The translations under genes were made by a program, and so were the position numbers. Below the pieces are notes generated by a model. That model saw only the letters and a program-made list of their open reading frames with translations, was not told the origin of the DNA and did not search any database. 64,000 nucleotides of DNA from Phenylobacterium sp. (GTDB lineage Bacteria > Pseudomonadota > Alphaproteobacteria > Caulobacterales > Caulobacteraceae): NCBI RefSeq assembly GCF_022402485.1, contig NZ_JAKRSA010000020.1, positions 124,001 to 188,000 on the forward strand. The letters are read 5' to 3'. Positions 16,027-25,587 of the stretch are shown here, in pieces (within the stretch, counting starts at the first letter, position 1; each line of letters opens with the position of its first letter).

Positions 16027-18027
16027 ATGCCTCAGTTGCTTCTCGAGCTCTTTTCCGAAGAGATTCCGGCCCGCATGCAGGCCCAGGCCGCCCGCGACCT
16101 AGAGCGTATGGCCCGTGAGCGTCTGGCCGAGCAGGGCTTTCTGCCGGAGGCCATGACCGCCTTTGCCGGGCCCCGGCGCCTGACCCTGGTGATTGAGGGT
16201 CTGCCCGAGGCCCAGGCCGACCGGACTGAAGAGCGTAAGGGTCCCCGCGTCGGCTCACCCGAAAAAGCCATGGAGGGGTTCCTCCGCTCCACCGGCCTGA
16301 CCCTGGATCAGCTGGTGGATCAGGACGGGGTCTGGTTCGCCAGGATCGAGCGCAAGGGTCGCCCGACTCCGGAGATCATCGCCGAGATGGTCGAGGCCAT
16401 TGTGCGCAACTTCCCCTGGCCGAAGTCCATGACCTGGGGGCGGGGGACCCTGCGCTGGGTTCGGCCGCTGAAGCGAATTGTCTGCCTGTTTGACGGGGCG
16501 GTCGTTCCGTTCGCCATCGACGGAATCGAGAGCGGCGATGTGACCGAGGGCCACCGCTTCATGGGGGTGGCCAAGCCGTTCCGGGTGAAGGACTTTGATT
16601 CCTATCGGGATGGGCTCGCCGCCCATTTCGTGGTCCTGGACCCCGAGGAGCGCAAGGCGCGCATCATCGACGCCGCTCGCACCCTTTGCTTTGCCCGCAA
16701 TCTGGAGCTGGTGGAGGACGAGGGGCTGTTGGCCGAGGTTTCGGGCCTTGCCGAATGGCCGACCCCGGTGCTGGGCGACATGGATCCCGCCTTTCTGGAT
16801 CTGCCGCCGGAGGTCATCCGCACCTCCATGCGCACCCACCAGAAGTATTTCGCGGTCCGCGACCCGGCCACGGGGGGCCTGGCGCCCCACTTCATCACCG
16901 TGGCCAACATCCAGGCCGCCGACGGTGGTGCGGCCATTGCAGCCGGCAACGCCAAGGTGCTTTCGGCGAGACTTTCGGACGCCCGCTTCTTCTGGGACGA
17001 GGACCGCAAGCTGAAGCTTGAGGACCGTTTGGAGAAGCTGAAGGGCGTCACCTTCCACGCCAAGCTCGGGACCCTGTCGGAACGGGTGGGCCGGATCACG
17101 GACCTGGCCCGGCGCCTGGCCCCCCTCGTGGGGGCTGATCCCGAGGCCGCGGCCCAGGCCGCGCGGTTGGCCAAGGCAGACCTGGTCACCGGCATGGTGG
17201 GCGAGTTCCCTGAGCTTCAGGGCCTCATGGGCGGCTATTATGCGACGGCCGAGGGCCTGCCGGCCAGCGTGGCGGCCGCGATCCGTGACCACTACAAGCC
17301 GCAGGGGCCGGGCGACGACCTGCCAGCAGGCCCAGAGGGCGCTGCCCTGGCTCTGGCCGATAAGTTCGACAGCCTGACCGGCTTCTTCGGCATTGACGAG
17401 AAGCCCACCGGTTCCCGCGATCCCTATGCCCTGCGCCGCTCGGCGCTGGGGGTGATCCGCATCGTGCTGGAGGGCCAGATTCGTCTGCCCCTGCGCGAGA
17501 TCGCCGGGGATGACCTGCTGGCCTTCTTTGCGGACCGCCTGAAGGTCTTGCTGCGTGATCAGGGCAAGCGGCACGATCTGGTGGATGCGGTCTTCGCCCT
17601 GGGCGATGACGACCTGGTGCGGATCGTCGCGCGGGTGGAGGCCTTGAACGGCTTCCTGACCACCGAGGACGGCGCCAATCTGCTGGCGGGCTATAAGCGG
17701 GCCACAAACATTCTGCGGGCCGAGGAAAAGAAGGGCGCCATGCCCTCGGGACCGGCGGTGGCCATGGCGGGCGCGCCGACCGCTGAGCTTGCGCTGGTGC
17801 AGGCCTTGTCCAGCGCCGAGCCGGCCGTGGCTGGGGCCCTGTTGCAGGAAGACTTCGTGGCGGCCATGCAGGCCCTGTCGGGCCTTCGTGGTCCTGTAGA
17901 CGCCTTTTTCGAAGATGTGCTGGTGAATGCTGAAGACCCCGCAGAACGGGACAACCGACTGCGGCTTCTGATCCAGGTCCGCGACGCCATGGGGCGCGTG
18001 GCGGATTTCAGTCTAGTGACGGGATGA
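16027..18027 (+). CDS. glyS: Glycyl-tRNA synthetase beta subunit
   Basis: This 666-residue protein begins [18 protein letters not shown], the GlyS N-terminal signature, and contains FVEVSGL-type and RTHQKYF motifs ([27 protein letters not shown]). An HD-like central region and a C-terminal DALR-type anticodon-binding domain follow. It binds tRNA-Gly and assembles with GlyQ. It lies 3 nt after glyQ, and its stop overlaps the ppdK start by 4 nt (ATGA), so the three genes form one unit. Confidence 0.96.
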   Translation: MPQLLLELFSEEIPARMQAQAARDLERMARERLAEQGFLPEAMTAFAGPRRLTLVIEGLPEAQADRTEERKGPRVGSPEKAMEGFLRSTGLTLDQLVDQDGVWFARIERKGRPTPEIIAEMVEAIVRNFPWPKSMTWGRGTLRWVRPLKRIVCLFDGAVVPFAIDGIESGDVTEGHRFMGVAKPFRVKDFDSYRDGLAAHFVVLDPEERKARIIDAARTLCFARNLELVEDEGLLAEVSGLAEWPTPVLGDMDPAFLDLPPEVIRTSMRTHQKYFAVRDPATGGLAPHFITVANIQAADGGAAIAAGNAKVLSARLSDARFFWDEDRKLKLEDRLEKLKGVTFHAKLGTLSERVGRITDLARRLAPLVGADPEAAAQAARLAKADLVTGMVGEFPELQGLMGGYYATAEGLPASVAAAIRDHYKPQGPGDDLPAGPEGAALALADKFDSLTGFFGIDEKPTGSRDPYALRRSALGVIRIVLEGQIRLPLREIAGDDLLAFFADRLKVLLRDQGKRHDLVDAVFALGDDDLVRIVARVEALNGFLTTEDGANLLAGYKRATNILRAEEKKGAMPSGPAVAMAGAPTAELALVQALSSAEPAVAGALLQEDFVAAMQALSGLRGPVDAFFEDVLVNAEDPAERDNRLRLLIQVRDAMGRVADFSLVTG

Positions 18028-20726
18028 GTAGGACGATGACGAGCCTGACCAAGACGCGCTGGGTCTACGCCTTTGGCGGCGGCGCGGCCGACGGGGACTC
18101 CTCGATGAAGAACCTGCTGGGGGGCAAGGGCGCCAACCTGGCGGAGATGTCGTCTTTGGGCCTGCCTGTGCCGCCGGGATTCACCATCACCACCGAGTGC
18201 TGCACGCACTATTACGCCAACGAACAGCGCTATCCTGACGACATGAAGGCCCAGGTCACCGAAGCCCTGGGTCGGGTCGAGGGCCTGACAGGCAAGCGAT
18301 TCGGCGAGGCGTCCAATCCCCTCTTGGTGTCGGTGCGGTCCGGGGCCCGGGCCTCCATGCCCGGCATGATGGATACCGTGCTGAACCTCGGCCTGAACGA
18401 CCAGACTGTCGAGGGCTTGGCCAAGCTGTCAGGGGATCGGCGCTTTGCCTTCGATTCCTACCGTCGCTTCATCCAGATGTATTCCAACGTGGTCCTCGAC
18501 CTGGATCACCACATGTTCGAGGAGATCCTCGACGAACATAAGGAGCGCCTCGACGTCACCGTCGACACAGCCCTGTCGGCCGAGGACTGGGAGAAGGTCG
18601 TCGCCGACTACAAGCAGGCCGTGGCCAGCGAATTGGGCAAGGCGTTCCCCCAGGACCCGCAGGAGCAGCTGTGGGGGGCCGTCGGTGCCGTGTTCGCCAG
18701 CTGGATGAACGAGCGGGCCAAGTTCTATCGCCGTATGCACGACATCCCCGAAAGCTGGGGGACGGCGGTGAACATCCAGTCCATGGTCTTTGGCAATATG
18801 GGCGAAACCTCCGCCACCGGCGTGGCCTTTACCCGTAATCCGTCCACCGGCGAGGCCCGCCTCTATGGGGAGTTCCTGATCAACGCCCAGGGTGAGGACG
18901 TGGTGGCCGGCATCCGCACGCCCCAGGCCCTGACCAAGATCGCCCGGGAGGAAATGGGGGACAAGCAGCCCTCTATGGAGGAAGCCCTTCCGGAGGTGTT
19001 CGAACAGTTCAAGGCGGCGGTCGAGCGGCTGGAACACCACTACCGTGACATGCAGGATATCGAGTTCACGGTGGAGCAGGGCCACCTCTATATGCTGCAG
19101 ACCCGCAACGGGAAGCGTACCGCCAAGGCGGCCCTGAAGATTGCCGTCGACCTGGCCGCCCAGGGTGTGATCACCCACGAGGAGGCCGTGATGCGGGTGG
19201 ATCCGTCCTCCCTGGACCAGTTGCTGCATCCCACCATCGATCCGGCCAGTGCGCGGGACGTGATCGCCCAGGGCCTGCCGGCCTCGCCGGGGGCGGCCAC
19301 GGGCAAGGTGGTGTTCGACGCCGACGAGGCCGAGCGGCTGGCGGCGATTCATGAGGCGGTGATCCTGGTCCGCGACGAGACAAGCCCCGAAGACATCCAC
19401 GGCATGCATGCCGCCAAGGCGATCCTCACCGCCCGGGGCGGCATGACCAGCCACGCCGCCGTGGTGGCGCGGGGCATGGGTCGCCCCTGCGTCTCCGGGG
19501 CCGGAGAAGTGCAGATCCATCCCAAGCTGGCAGAGTTCCGGGTGCGAGGTCGCACCTTCAAGGCCGGGGATATCATCACGGTCGATGGCTCGACCGGCGA
19601 AGTGCTGGCCGGGGCGGTGAAGATGATCGAGCCGGAGCTCACCGGCGACTTCGCCACCCTGATGGTCTGGGCCGACGCCCTGCGCCGGCTCAAGGTCCGG
19701 GCCAATGCCGAGACCCCCCTTGACGCCCGTACCGCCCGTCAGTTCGGTGCCGAGGGCATCGGCCTCTGCCGCACTGAGCACATGTTCTTTGAGGAAGACC
19801 GGATTGCCGCCGTGCGCGAGATGATCCTGGCCTCCGATGAGAAGGGTCGCCGCACCGCGCTCGCCAAGATCCTGCCCATGCAGCGCGCCGACTTCGTCGA
19901 GCTGTTCACGATCATGGAAGGCCTGCCGGTCACCATCCGCCTGCTTGATCCCCCCCTGCACGAGTTCCTGCCCCACACCGAAGAAGACCTGAAGGCCCTG
20001 GCCCAAACGGCGGGGGTGGAGCTGGCCGTCCTGGAGCGTCGGGTGAAGGAGCTGCACGAGACCAATCCCATGCTCGGGCATCGGGGCTGCCGTCTGGGCG
20101 TCTCCTATCCTGAGATCTATGAGATGCAGGTTCGGGCGATCTTCGAGGCCGCCTGCGAGATCGCTGAGAGCGGCAAGACCCCGCCGTGCCCGGAGATCAT
20201 GCATCCCCTGGTGGCCAAGGGCGAGGAGATGAAGTTCCTCCGCCTGCTCACCGACCGGGTGGCCAAGCAGGTGCTGGCCGAGCGCAAGCTCGACTTCCCC
20301 TATCTGGTAGGCACCATGGTGGAGCTGCCCAGGGCCGCAATCCGCGCTGCGGATCTGGCGGAGAATGCGGAGTTCTTCTCCTTCGGCACCAATGACCTGA
20401 CCCAGACCACCTTTGGCATCAGCCGTGATGACTCTGGCCGGTTCCTGGCCGCCTATATGGACAAGGGGATCTTCGAGAAGGACCCGTTTGTCAGCCTCGA
20501 TCAGGAGGGCGTCGGTGACCTCATCCGCATCGCCACCGAGCGGGGCCGCGTCCAGCGTCCGGAGATCAAGCTCGGCATCTGCGGGGAACATGGGGGCGAC
20601 CCGGCCTCCATCGACTTCTGCGAGCGGGTCGGTCTCGACTATGTGAGCTGCTCGCCCTACCGGGTGCCCATCGCCCGATTGGCGGCCGCCCAGTCGGCCA
20701 TCGGCGAGCGCGAGAAGGATCGCTAG
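18024..20726 (+). CDS. ppdK: Pyruvate, phosphate dikinase
   Basis: This 900-residue enzyme interconverts pyruvate + ATP + Pi with PEP + AMP + PPi. The ATP-grasp domain opens with [24 protein letters not shown]. The swivelling phosphohistidine domain has [19 protein letters not shown] with His477. The TIM-barrel PEP/pyruvate domain ends with [13 protein letters not shown], where Cys853 is the expected catalytic acid/base. Length is normal for bacterial PPDK. The ATG at 18024 overlaps the glyS stop; an ATG at 18036 is an alternative start, with AGGA only 2 nt before it. A GC-rich hairpin follows at 20737. Confidence 0.96.
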   Translation: MSRTMTSLTKTRWVYAFGGGAADGDSSMKNLLGGKGANLAEMSSLGLPVPPGFTITTECCTHYYANEQRYPDDMKAQVTEALGRVEGLTGKRFGEASNPLLVSVRSGARASMPGMMDTVLNLGLNDQTVEGLAKLSGDRRFAFDSYRRFIQMYSNVVLDLDHHMFEEILDEHKERLDVTVDTALSAEDWEKVVADYKQAVASELGKAFPQDPQEQLWGAVGAVFASWMNERAKFYRRMHDIPESWGTAVNIQSMVFGNMGETSATGVAFTRNPSTGEARLYGEFLINAQGEDVVAGIRTPQALTKIAREEMGDKQPSMEEALPEVFEQFKAAVERLEHHYRDMQDIEFTVEQGHLYMLQTRNGKRTAKAALKIAVDLAAQGVITHEEAVMRVDPSSLDQLLHPTIDPASARDVIAQGLPASPGAATGKVVFDADEAERLAAIHEAVILVRDETSPEDIHGMHAAKAILTARGGMTSHAAVVARGMGRPCVSGAGEVQIHPKLAEFRVRGRTFKAGDIITVDGSTGEVLAGAVKMIEPELTGDFATLMVWADALRRLKVRANAETPLDARTARQFGAEGIGLCRTEHMFFEEDRIAAVREMILASDEKGRRTALAKILPMQRADFVELFTIMEGLPVTIRLLDPPLHEFLPHTEEDLKALAQTAGVELAVLERRVKELHETNPMLGHRGCRLGVSYPEIYEMQVRAIFEAACEIAESGKTPPCPEIMHPLVAKGEEMKFLRLLTDRVAKQVLAERKLDFPYLVGTMVELPRAAIRAADLAENAEFFSFGTNDLTQTTFGISRDDSGRFLAAYMDKGIFEKDPFVSLDQEGVGDLIRIATERGRVQRPEIKLGICGEHGGDPASIDFCERVGLDYVSCSPYRVPIARLAAAQSAIGEREKDR

Positions 20727-20736
20727 AACGAAAGAT

Positions 20737-20763
20737 GGCCCCGCCGGATCAACCCGGGGGGCC
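20737..20763 (+). terminator. GC-rich stem-loop after ppdK
   Basis: GGCCCC (20737-20742) pairs with GGGGCC (20758-20763) and CCGG with CCGG inside, leaving a G bulge and the loop ATCAAC. It lies between the convergent ends of ppdK (20726) and the KAS III gene (20789). No T-run follows on either strand, so termination is plausible but not certain. Confidence 0.45.
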
Positions 20764-20788
20764 CTCTGACGGTGTTGGCTGGCAGTGT

Positions 20789-21910
20789 TCAGCGCTTGCG
20801 CACAAACACCGTGCCGGCCGAGTAGCCGGCCCCGAACGAGCAGATCAGGCCCGTTTCACCAGGGGCAAAGCCTTCATTGGCCTTGTGGAAGGCGATGATG
20901 GAGCCGGCCGAGGAGGTGTTGGCGTACTCATCCAGGATGATGACGTTCTCCTGCGGGCTTGGATCGCGGCCCAGCACCTTGCGACCGATCATGTCGTTCA
21001 TGTTGATATTGGCCTGATGCAGCCACATGCGCTTCAGGGTCGTGGCGTCCAGCCCCAGATCGCCGGCGTGTTCAACGATCATGTCGGAAACCATCGGCAC
21101 CACTTCGCGGAAGACCTTGCGGCCTTCCTGGACGAACAGCTTGTCGCGGGCCTGGGCGCCTTCCGGCGCAGCCCGGTTCAGGAAGCCGAAGTTGTTACGG
21201 ATATTGTTGGAAAAGACGGTCTTCAGTCGCGTGCCGATGATGTCCCAGCCCTGGCCCGGGACGGCGTCCTCTTCCGCCTCGACGATCACCGCCGTGGCCA
21301 CATCGCCGAAGATGAAGTGGCTGTCGCGGTCGCAGAAGTTGAGGTGGCCTGAGGTGATCTCGGGATTGACCATGAGCACGGCCTTGGCCGAGCCCGTGGC
21401 GATGTAGTCAGCGGCGGTCTTGATGCCGAAGGTGGCGGACGAGCAGGCCACGTTCATGTCGAAGGCGAAGCCGTCGATGCCCAGGGCCTGTTGCACCTCA
21501 ATGGCCATGGCCGGATAGGCCCGCTGCATGTTGGAGGCCGCGCAGATTACCGCGCCAATCTCGCTGACCGGCTTGCCCCAGGCCTCGATGGCCTGACGGG
21601 CGGCGGCAACGGCGATCTCGGCCAGCACTGAGATCTCTTCATTGGACCGCTCGGGGATCACCGGGCGCATGACCTCAGGATCGATCAGCCCTGACTTGTC
21701 GATCACGTAGCGTGACTTGATCCCGGACGCCTTCTCGATGAAGGGCTCTGACGAGGGGGTCAGGGCCTCGACCTCGCCCGCGGCGATCGCCTGTGCGTGG
21801 CGGGCGTTGAACCGCTCCACATAGGTGTTGAAGGTGCTCACCAGCTCAGCATTGGTGAGGGTGTGGGGCGGGGTATAGAGGCCGGTGGCGGCGATGACGG
21901 CGTGGCGCAA
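20789..21910 (-). CDS. Beta-ketoacyl-ACP synthase III-like enzyme (long FabH-type)
   Basis: This 373-residue thiolase-fold protein has the KAS III catalytic triad: Cys156 in NVACSSATFG, His298 in MWLHQANINMN and Asn331 in EYANTSSAGS. It is longer than housekeeping FabH and begins MRHAVIAATGLYTPPHTLTN, so it matches the separate long-form 3-oxoacyl-ACP synthase III family rather than FabH itself. It should condense an acyl-CoA or acyl-ACP primer with malonyl-ACP; the primer is unknown. The start is TTG at 21910, supported by GGAGA 8 nt upstream and by homology-like sequence beginning there. It stands alone, convergent with ppdK. Confidence 0.88.
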   Translation of the reverse strand: MRHAVIAATGLYTPPHTLTNAELVSTFNTYVERFNARHAQAIAAGEVEALTPSSEPFIEKASGIKSRYVIDKSGLIDPEVMRPVIPERSNEEISVLAEIAVAAARQAIEAWGKPVSEIGAVICAASNMQRAYPAMAIEVQQALGIDGFAFDMNVACSSATFGIKTAADYIATGSAKAVLMVNPEITSGHLNFCDRDSHFIFGDVATAVIVEAEEDAVPGQGWDIIGTRLKTVFSNNIRNNFGFLNRAAPEGAQARDKLFVQEGRKVFREVVPMVSDMIVEHAGDLGLDATTLKRMWLHQANINMNDMIGRKVLGRDPSPQENVIILDEYANTSSAGSIIAFHKANEGFAPGETGLICSFGAGYSAGTVFVRKR

Positions 21911-22028
21911 CTTGGCTTCTCCGATGGCAGCCTCTTCCGGGCTTGCGGCCCCTAAATAGCACAGCGCCTGAAAAATACAGGGCGGGGTGCTGTGTCAAGA
22001 AAGCCACAGGGTGTGGCTGCCCTGCAAT

Positions 22029-22098
22029 TGTCCGACGAGGGACAGGAAACCGCCCCGTTTGGCGACCAAACAGGTCCCGTTCGAGGACCCGCGTCCTC
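22029..22098 (+). promoter_or_regulatory. Three tandem perfect hairpins upstream of the outer-membrane barrel gene
   Basis: Within 70 nt lie TGTCC-N6-GGACA (22029-22044), GTTTGG-CGA-CCAAAC (22057-22071) and GAGGAC-CCGC-GTCCTC (22083-22098). The last ends 4 nt before the ribosome binding site GGAG (22103-22106). If transcribed they would structure the mRNA leader. No promoter was identified, so whether all three are in the transcript is unknown. Confidence 0.5.
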
Positions 22099-22115
22099 AT
22101 GTCGGAGTACCAGAA

Positions 22116-22649
22116 ATGAAGTCTTTCATCACCGTTGCCGCCAGCCTCGCCGTGCTGGCCGCCGTTCCCGCCGCTGTCCAGGCCCAACCCATGGGCTCTG
22201 AGGTCTATGGGTCTGTAGGATATGCCCAAAGCCGTGCCGATGGCTTGGATCTAGGGGCTGTTCAGGGCCGTCTGGGGACCAAGATCAATCCCTATTTTGG
22301 TGTGGAGGGGGAGTTGGCCCTGGGCATCAAGGATGACAGCGTCCGGGTCGGCGGTGCCAATGTGGATGTGGAGCTTGAGCACAGCGCAGCGATCTATGGG
22401 GTAGGCTTCCTGCCGATCAATCCCAACGCTGATCTGTTTGCACGGGTGGGTTACGGCACAACCGAGGTGAAGGCCTCGGCGGGTGGCGTATCGGCCAAGG
22501 CTGATGGCGAAAGCTGGAACTACGGGGTCGGGGGTCGCTATTTCCTCGACGCCAAGAATGGTGTCCGCGCCGACTATACCCGCCAGGAGTTCCAGGATGA
22601 CGGAGGCTCGGCCAATGTCTGGTCGGTGGGCTACGTCCGCAAGTTCTAA
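22116..22649 (+). CDS. Small outer-membrane beta-barrel protein (opacity/OmpX-like)
   Basis: The 177-residue product has a signal peptide (MKSFITVAASLAVLAAVPAA, cleavage near VQAQP). Alternating amphipathic strands typical of an eight-stranded barrel follow: VYGSVGYAQS, VQGRLGTKINPYFGVEGELALG, AIYGVGFLPIN, LFARVGYGTTEV, WNYGVGGRYFL. It ends in VWSVGYVRKF; the terminal Phe is the BAM recognition signature. The function is unspecified. The ATG at 22116 follows GGAG by 9 nt. It has its own terminator at 22682 and a heavily structured upstream region. Confidence 0.88.
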   Translation: MKSFITVAASLAVLAAVPAAVQAQPMGSEVYGSVGYAQSRADGLDLGAVQGRLGTKINPYFGVEGELALGIKDDSVRVGGANVDVELEHSAAIYGVGFLPINPNADLFARVGYGTTEVKASAGGVSAKADGESWNYGVGGRYFLDAKNGVRADYTRQEFQDDGGSANVWSVGYVRKF

Positions 22650-22681
22650 GCCCCTGCGGCCCACACTTTTCATCTGAGGCG

Positions 22682-22712
22682 ACGGCGCGTCCTGCAGGGG
22701 GCGCGCCGTTTT
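22682..22712 (+). terminator. Intrinsic terminator of the barrel gene
   Basis: ACGGCGCG (22682-22689) pairs perfectly with CGCGCCGT (22702-22709), followed by TTTT, 33 nt after the stop of the outer-membrane barrel gene. Confidence 0.85.
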
Positions 22713-22765
22713 GCTTGACCCCGTCGCCGCCCCGGTTGACCTTGGCACTGGGGGAGGAACACGCT

Positions 22766-23155
22766 GTGGACAAGGCGTTCCTAATACAATTCACCGGCTC
22801 GATGACCGCTGTCGCCATACTCGTGGCGCTGGCCGCCCTGGCGCGGATTGGACGCCCGTCCCCTGGCCTTGATGAGGCCCGCGCCAGAACCTTGCTGGGC
22901 GAGGACTTCCCCGATCGCAACATCGACCAACTGTGGATCGCCCGGGAAGGGCGGGGTGCCCTGGCCAGGTCCGGAGCCTGCGCCCTGGTCCTGATCCAGG
23001 TGGGCGATGGCTATGCCGCGCGCCGGCTCTCCTGGGGTCAGGCCTCCTCGGCCATGTTCCGCAATGGCCGCCTCAATATTCGACTTGATGAAATGGCTGC
23101 GCCCCGGGCGGTGCTGGCCTTTGACAACTGGCCGCCCAAGGACCTTGCCGCCTGA
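22766..23155 (+). CDS. Small membrane-anchored protein upstream of the sterol desaturase
   Basis: A 129-residue protein starting at GTG 22766 (VDKAFLIQFTGSM). GGGAGG lies 8 nt upstream. One N-terminal transmembrane helix (about 8-26, TGSMTAVAILVALAALARIG) is followed by a ~100-residue soluble domain with several tryptophans. I do not recognise the family. Its stop overlaps the desaturase start by one base, which implies tight translational coupling, so a role alongside that enzyme is likely but unknown. Confidence 0.7.
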   Translation: MDKAFLIQFTGSMTAVAILVALAALARIGRPSPGLDEARARTLLGEDFPDRNIDQLWIAREGRGALARSGACALVLIQVGDGYAARRLSWGQASSAMFRNGRLNIRLDEMAAPRAVLAFDNWPPKDLAA

Positions 23156-24111
23156 TGGAAGACTTCAATCCGGTCAGCCTGGCCGTTCCGTTTTTCATTC
23201 TGGCCATCGTCCTGGAGATCATCCTGGCCCGCCTGGGCTGGGCGAAGGCCAATTACGAACCCAAGGATACCTTCGCCTCCCTGGCCATGGGCTTGGGCAG
23301 TTCGGTGGCCGGCCTGGCCACCGCTGGGGCGATCGTCGCCACCAGCCTCTGGGTCTATGAGCACCGCCTGTTCGATATTCCCATGACGGCGGTCTGGGCC
23401 TGGGTGCTGATCTTCCTGCTGGAGGACAAGACCTATTACTGGTTCCATCGCCTGTCGCATGAGCGTCGGTTCTGGTGGGCCAGCCACGTCAACCACCACA
23501 CATCCCAGCATTATAATCTCTCAACCGCCCTGCGGCAGACCTGGACCGGGGGCGTGGCCGGGACCTGGCTGCTCTGGCTGCCTCTGTCCCTGATCGGGTT
23601 CCCCCCGGCCATGGTGGCGATCCAGAAGGGCATCAGCCTTGTCTATCAGTTCTGGATTCACACCGAGGCCATCGGGCGTATGCCCCGCTGGTTCGAGGCG
23701 GTGTTTAATACGCCCTCCCATCACCGGGTCCATCATGCGCGCAACCCCCGCTATCTGGACCGCAACTATGCGGGCATCCTGATCATCTGGGACCGCATGT
23801 TTGGCACCTTCCAGAGTGAACTCGACGCTGAGCCTTGCCGCTATGGCGTGGTGCGGAACCTGGCGACCTTCAATCCCCTCCGGGTGGCGTTCCACGAATG
23901 GGGTGCCATTGGCCGAGACCTTCTGAAGTCCAGGTCGCCGCGGGAGGTCGCGCTCTATCTGTTTGGGCCGCCGGGGTGGAGCCCTGATGGCTCGCGGGAG
24001 ACCTCAAGCCAGATCCGCGCCCGCTGGGCGAAGGGGCAGGGCGCTGTCAGTCCCGCAGCAGAGGCAGAGACAGTCCTGACACCGGACGGGCGTTCAAGCT
24101 CTCCCGCCTGA
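23155..24111 (+). CDS. Sterol desaturase/fatty acid hydroxylase family membrane protein
   Basis: This 318-residue integral membrane protein has the di-iron histidine motifs of the fatty acid hydroxylase superfamily: HRLSHE (HxxxH), HVNHH (HxxHH) and HRVHHARN. N-terminal hydrophobic helices cover about 8-100. It is likely to hydroxylate or desaturate a lipid using O2; the substrate is unknown. It is coupled to the small upstream membrane protein by a 1-nt overlap. Its last 65 bases overlap the end of the convergent NrtR-like gene. Those residues (about 297-318) are outside the conserved catalytic region. Confidence 0.9.
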   Translation: MEDFNPVSLAVPFFILAIVLEIILARLGWAKANYEPKDTFASLAMGLGSSVAGLATAGAIVATSLWVYEHRLFDIPMTAVWAWVLIFLLEDKTYYWFHRLSHERRFWWASHVNHHTSQHYNLSTALRQTWTGGVAGTWLLWLPLSLIGFPPAMVAIQKGISLVYQFWIHTEAIGRMPRWFEAVFNTPSHHRVHHARNPRYLDRNYAGILIIWDRMFGTFQSELDAEPCRYGVVRNLATFNPLRVAFHEWGAIGRDLLKSRSPREVALYLFGPPGWSPDGSRETSSQIRARWAKGQGAVSPAAEAETVLTPDGRSSSPA

Positions 24112-25069
24112 AGCGGAACAGCTCAGCTGGTCGACCACCGGTGTCGGTGTCGATCCGCCCCAATCCTTCCACGAGACCGCCCCGTTCCAGGGCGCGCCGG
24201 AAATTCTGCTTGTGCAGAGGGGCACCGGCGATGGCTTCCACCGCCCGCTGTAGGGCCAGCAGCGTAAAGGCCTCAGGCATCAGTTCGAAGACAACGGGGC
24301 GATACTTGATTTTGCCCCTCAGGCGGCTCAGGGCCGTGGCCAGAATACGCCGGTGGTCTGAGATCATCGGAACGCCCAGCGCCGCGCGGAGCGCCTCGGA
24401 CCTTTCCCCTGAGGCCTCGCCACGGTCACGGGCGGCTTCTGGCGCCAGCGCTGCGCCATAGAGCAGCTCATAGCGTTCGAGGACGCGTTCTTCGTTCCAG
24501 GGGGCCCCGTCGAGGGCGAAGGCCAGTCTGGCCCGCGCCAGGCGCAGGTCCCGCTGGGCCGGCGGTGCACGGTCGGCCCAGCGCCGCAGGGCATCTTCGA
24601 TCAGGGTGACTGCGGCCGGCCGCCCTTGACGCCAATCCTCCCAGGGGAAGAACCGGGTCCAGGGTGCCCAGGCGGTGTCTGGGGCTTCGGTCTCTACGGC
24701 TTGGGGCGTCAGGGCCAGGTATCCGACCGAAATCACCCGGCTGGGCGGGATTCCAGGGGCGGTCTCGGTGCCGGTCCCCATGTCGGCCAGGGGGGCGTCC
24801 CGCCCGCGATCGCCGAAGGTGTAGAGCTGCTCCACATATCCAAGGTCAAACCGGGTCTGGGCGGTCACGAAGGCGCGCAGGGCAAGCTCGAACGTGCGGT
24901 GCCCGTCCGGATCAAAGGGACCAAAGGGCAGGCCTGCTGACGCCGCCGACGGGTCCTGCGCCATCCCCCGCGGACGCACCGTCAGAACCAAGGCCTCGCT
25001 GTCGCGCACAGCCACCACCACGGCCGATAGACCAATAACAACCGGGGAGGGGGCTAGGCTGCGGGCCAT
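24047..25069 (-). CDS. NrtR-like NAD-associated transcriptional regulator (degenerate Nudix + winged helix)
   Basis: The 340-residue protein combines an N-terminal Nudix-fold domain (about 10-170) with a C-terminal winged-helix region (about 235-340; TLLALQRAVEAI, PLHKQNFRRALERGGLV, GRPAELFRFR). The stretch expected to hold the Nudix box (FELALRAFVTAQTRFDLG) lacks the REUxEE glutamates, so the Nudix domain is probably a ligand sensor, as in NrtR regulators that bind ADP-ribose. It is the last gene of an HD-phosphatase-NrtR operon, with a 1-nt overlap to the phosphatase gene. The tail overlaps the desaturase gene by 65 bp on the other strand. Confidence 0.8.
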   Translation of the reverse strand: MARSLAPSPVVIGLSAVVVAVRDSEALVLTVRPRGMAQDPSAASAGLPFGPFDPDGHRTFELALRAFVTAQTRFDLGYVEQLYTFGDRGRDAPLADMGTGTETAPGIPPSRVISVGYLALTPQAVETEAPDTAWAPWTRFFPWEDWRQGRPAAVTLIEDALRRWADRAPPAQRDLRLARARLAFALDGAPWNEERVLERYELLYGAALAPEAARDRGEASGERSEALRAALGVPMISDHRRILATALSRLRGKIKYRPVVFELMPEAFTLLALQRAVEAIAGAPLHKQNFRRALERGGLVEGLGRIDTDTGGRPAELFRFRRESLNARPVSGLSLPLLRD

Positions 25070-25581
25070 CAGTGGCGGGGCGAAAAATCGAAGGGTGCGC
25101 CCAGGCTGGAATAGCCATTGCCGCCGATGGCGGTAATAGCGTCCACCATCCGGCCACCACGTCCCAGCAGGTCGTCGGCCAGGGCGACGATCCGGCGATT
25201 GGGATAGGCATGGGGTGCCAGGCTGCGCAGGGTCCAGGCGATGGCAGCCTCATCGGCTTCCGGGCTTCGGGCGCAGGCCAGGGTGAAGGCGCTGGCCGTG
25301 GACCGACTGATTCCGGCCCAGCAATGGACCACCATGGGCGCGCGCTCATCCCAGGTCTGCGCAAAGGCCAAAAGACGGTGGACGAGGTCTTCCTGGGGCG
25401 CGGTCATGCCCTCGGCAGGCTGGCTGATATCATTAACCCCCAGCTGTAGATGCCGGTCTGGGGCGACACCGTCCGGAGTTGAGATCATGGTCATGGGGTC
25501 GAGCAGGGTGACCACATGCGAGGGTCGCCGTTGGGTGATCACCCGGGGCAGGTCAGCGAGGCCGCAGACGATCATCGTCAT
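25069..25581 (-). CDS. Dual-specificity/tyrosine phosphatase-like protein
   Basis: A 170-residue cysteine phosphatase with the P-loop HCWAGISRS (His86-Cys87, Arg93), matching HCx5R-S/T. An aspartate-containing loop upstream (GVNDISQP) could supply the general acid. It should hydrolyse a phosphate ester; the substrate may be protein or a small molecule. The ATG at 25581 lies 6 nt after the HD gene stop, and its own stop shares one base with the NrtR start, so it is the middle gene of a three-gene operon. Confidence 0.87.
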   Translation of the reverse strand: MTMIVCGLADLPRVITQRRPSHVVTLLDPMTMISTPDGVAPDRHLQLGVNDISQPAEGMTAPQEDLVHRLLAFAQTWDERAPMVVHCWAGISRSTASAFTLACARSPEADEAAIAWTLRSLAPHAYPNRRIVALADDLLGRGGRMVDAITAIGGNGYSSLGAPFDFSPRH

Positions 25582-25587
25582 CTCTGA

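Noticed and set aside
18429-20591. A 720-codon open frame antisense to ppdK
   Set aside because: It mirrors the GC-skewed third positions of ppdK, is rich in His/Gly/Leu/Gln without any domain motif, and ppdK is certain.
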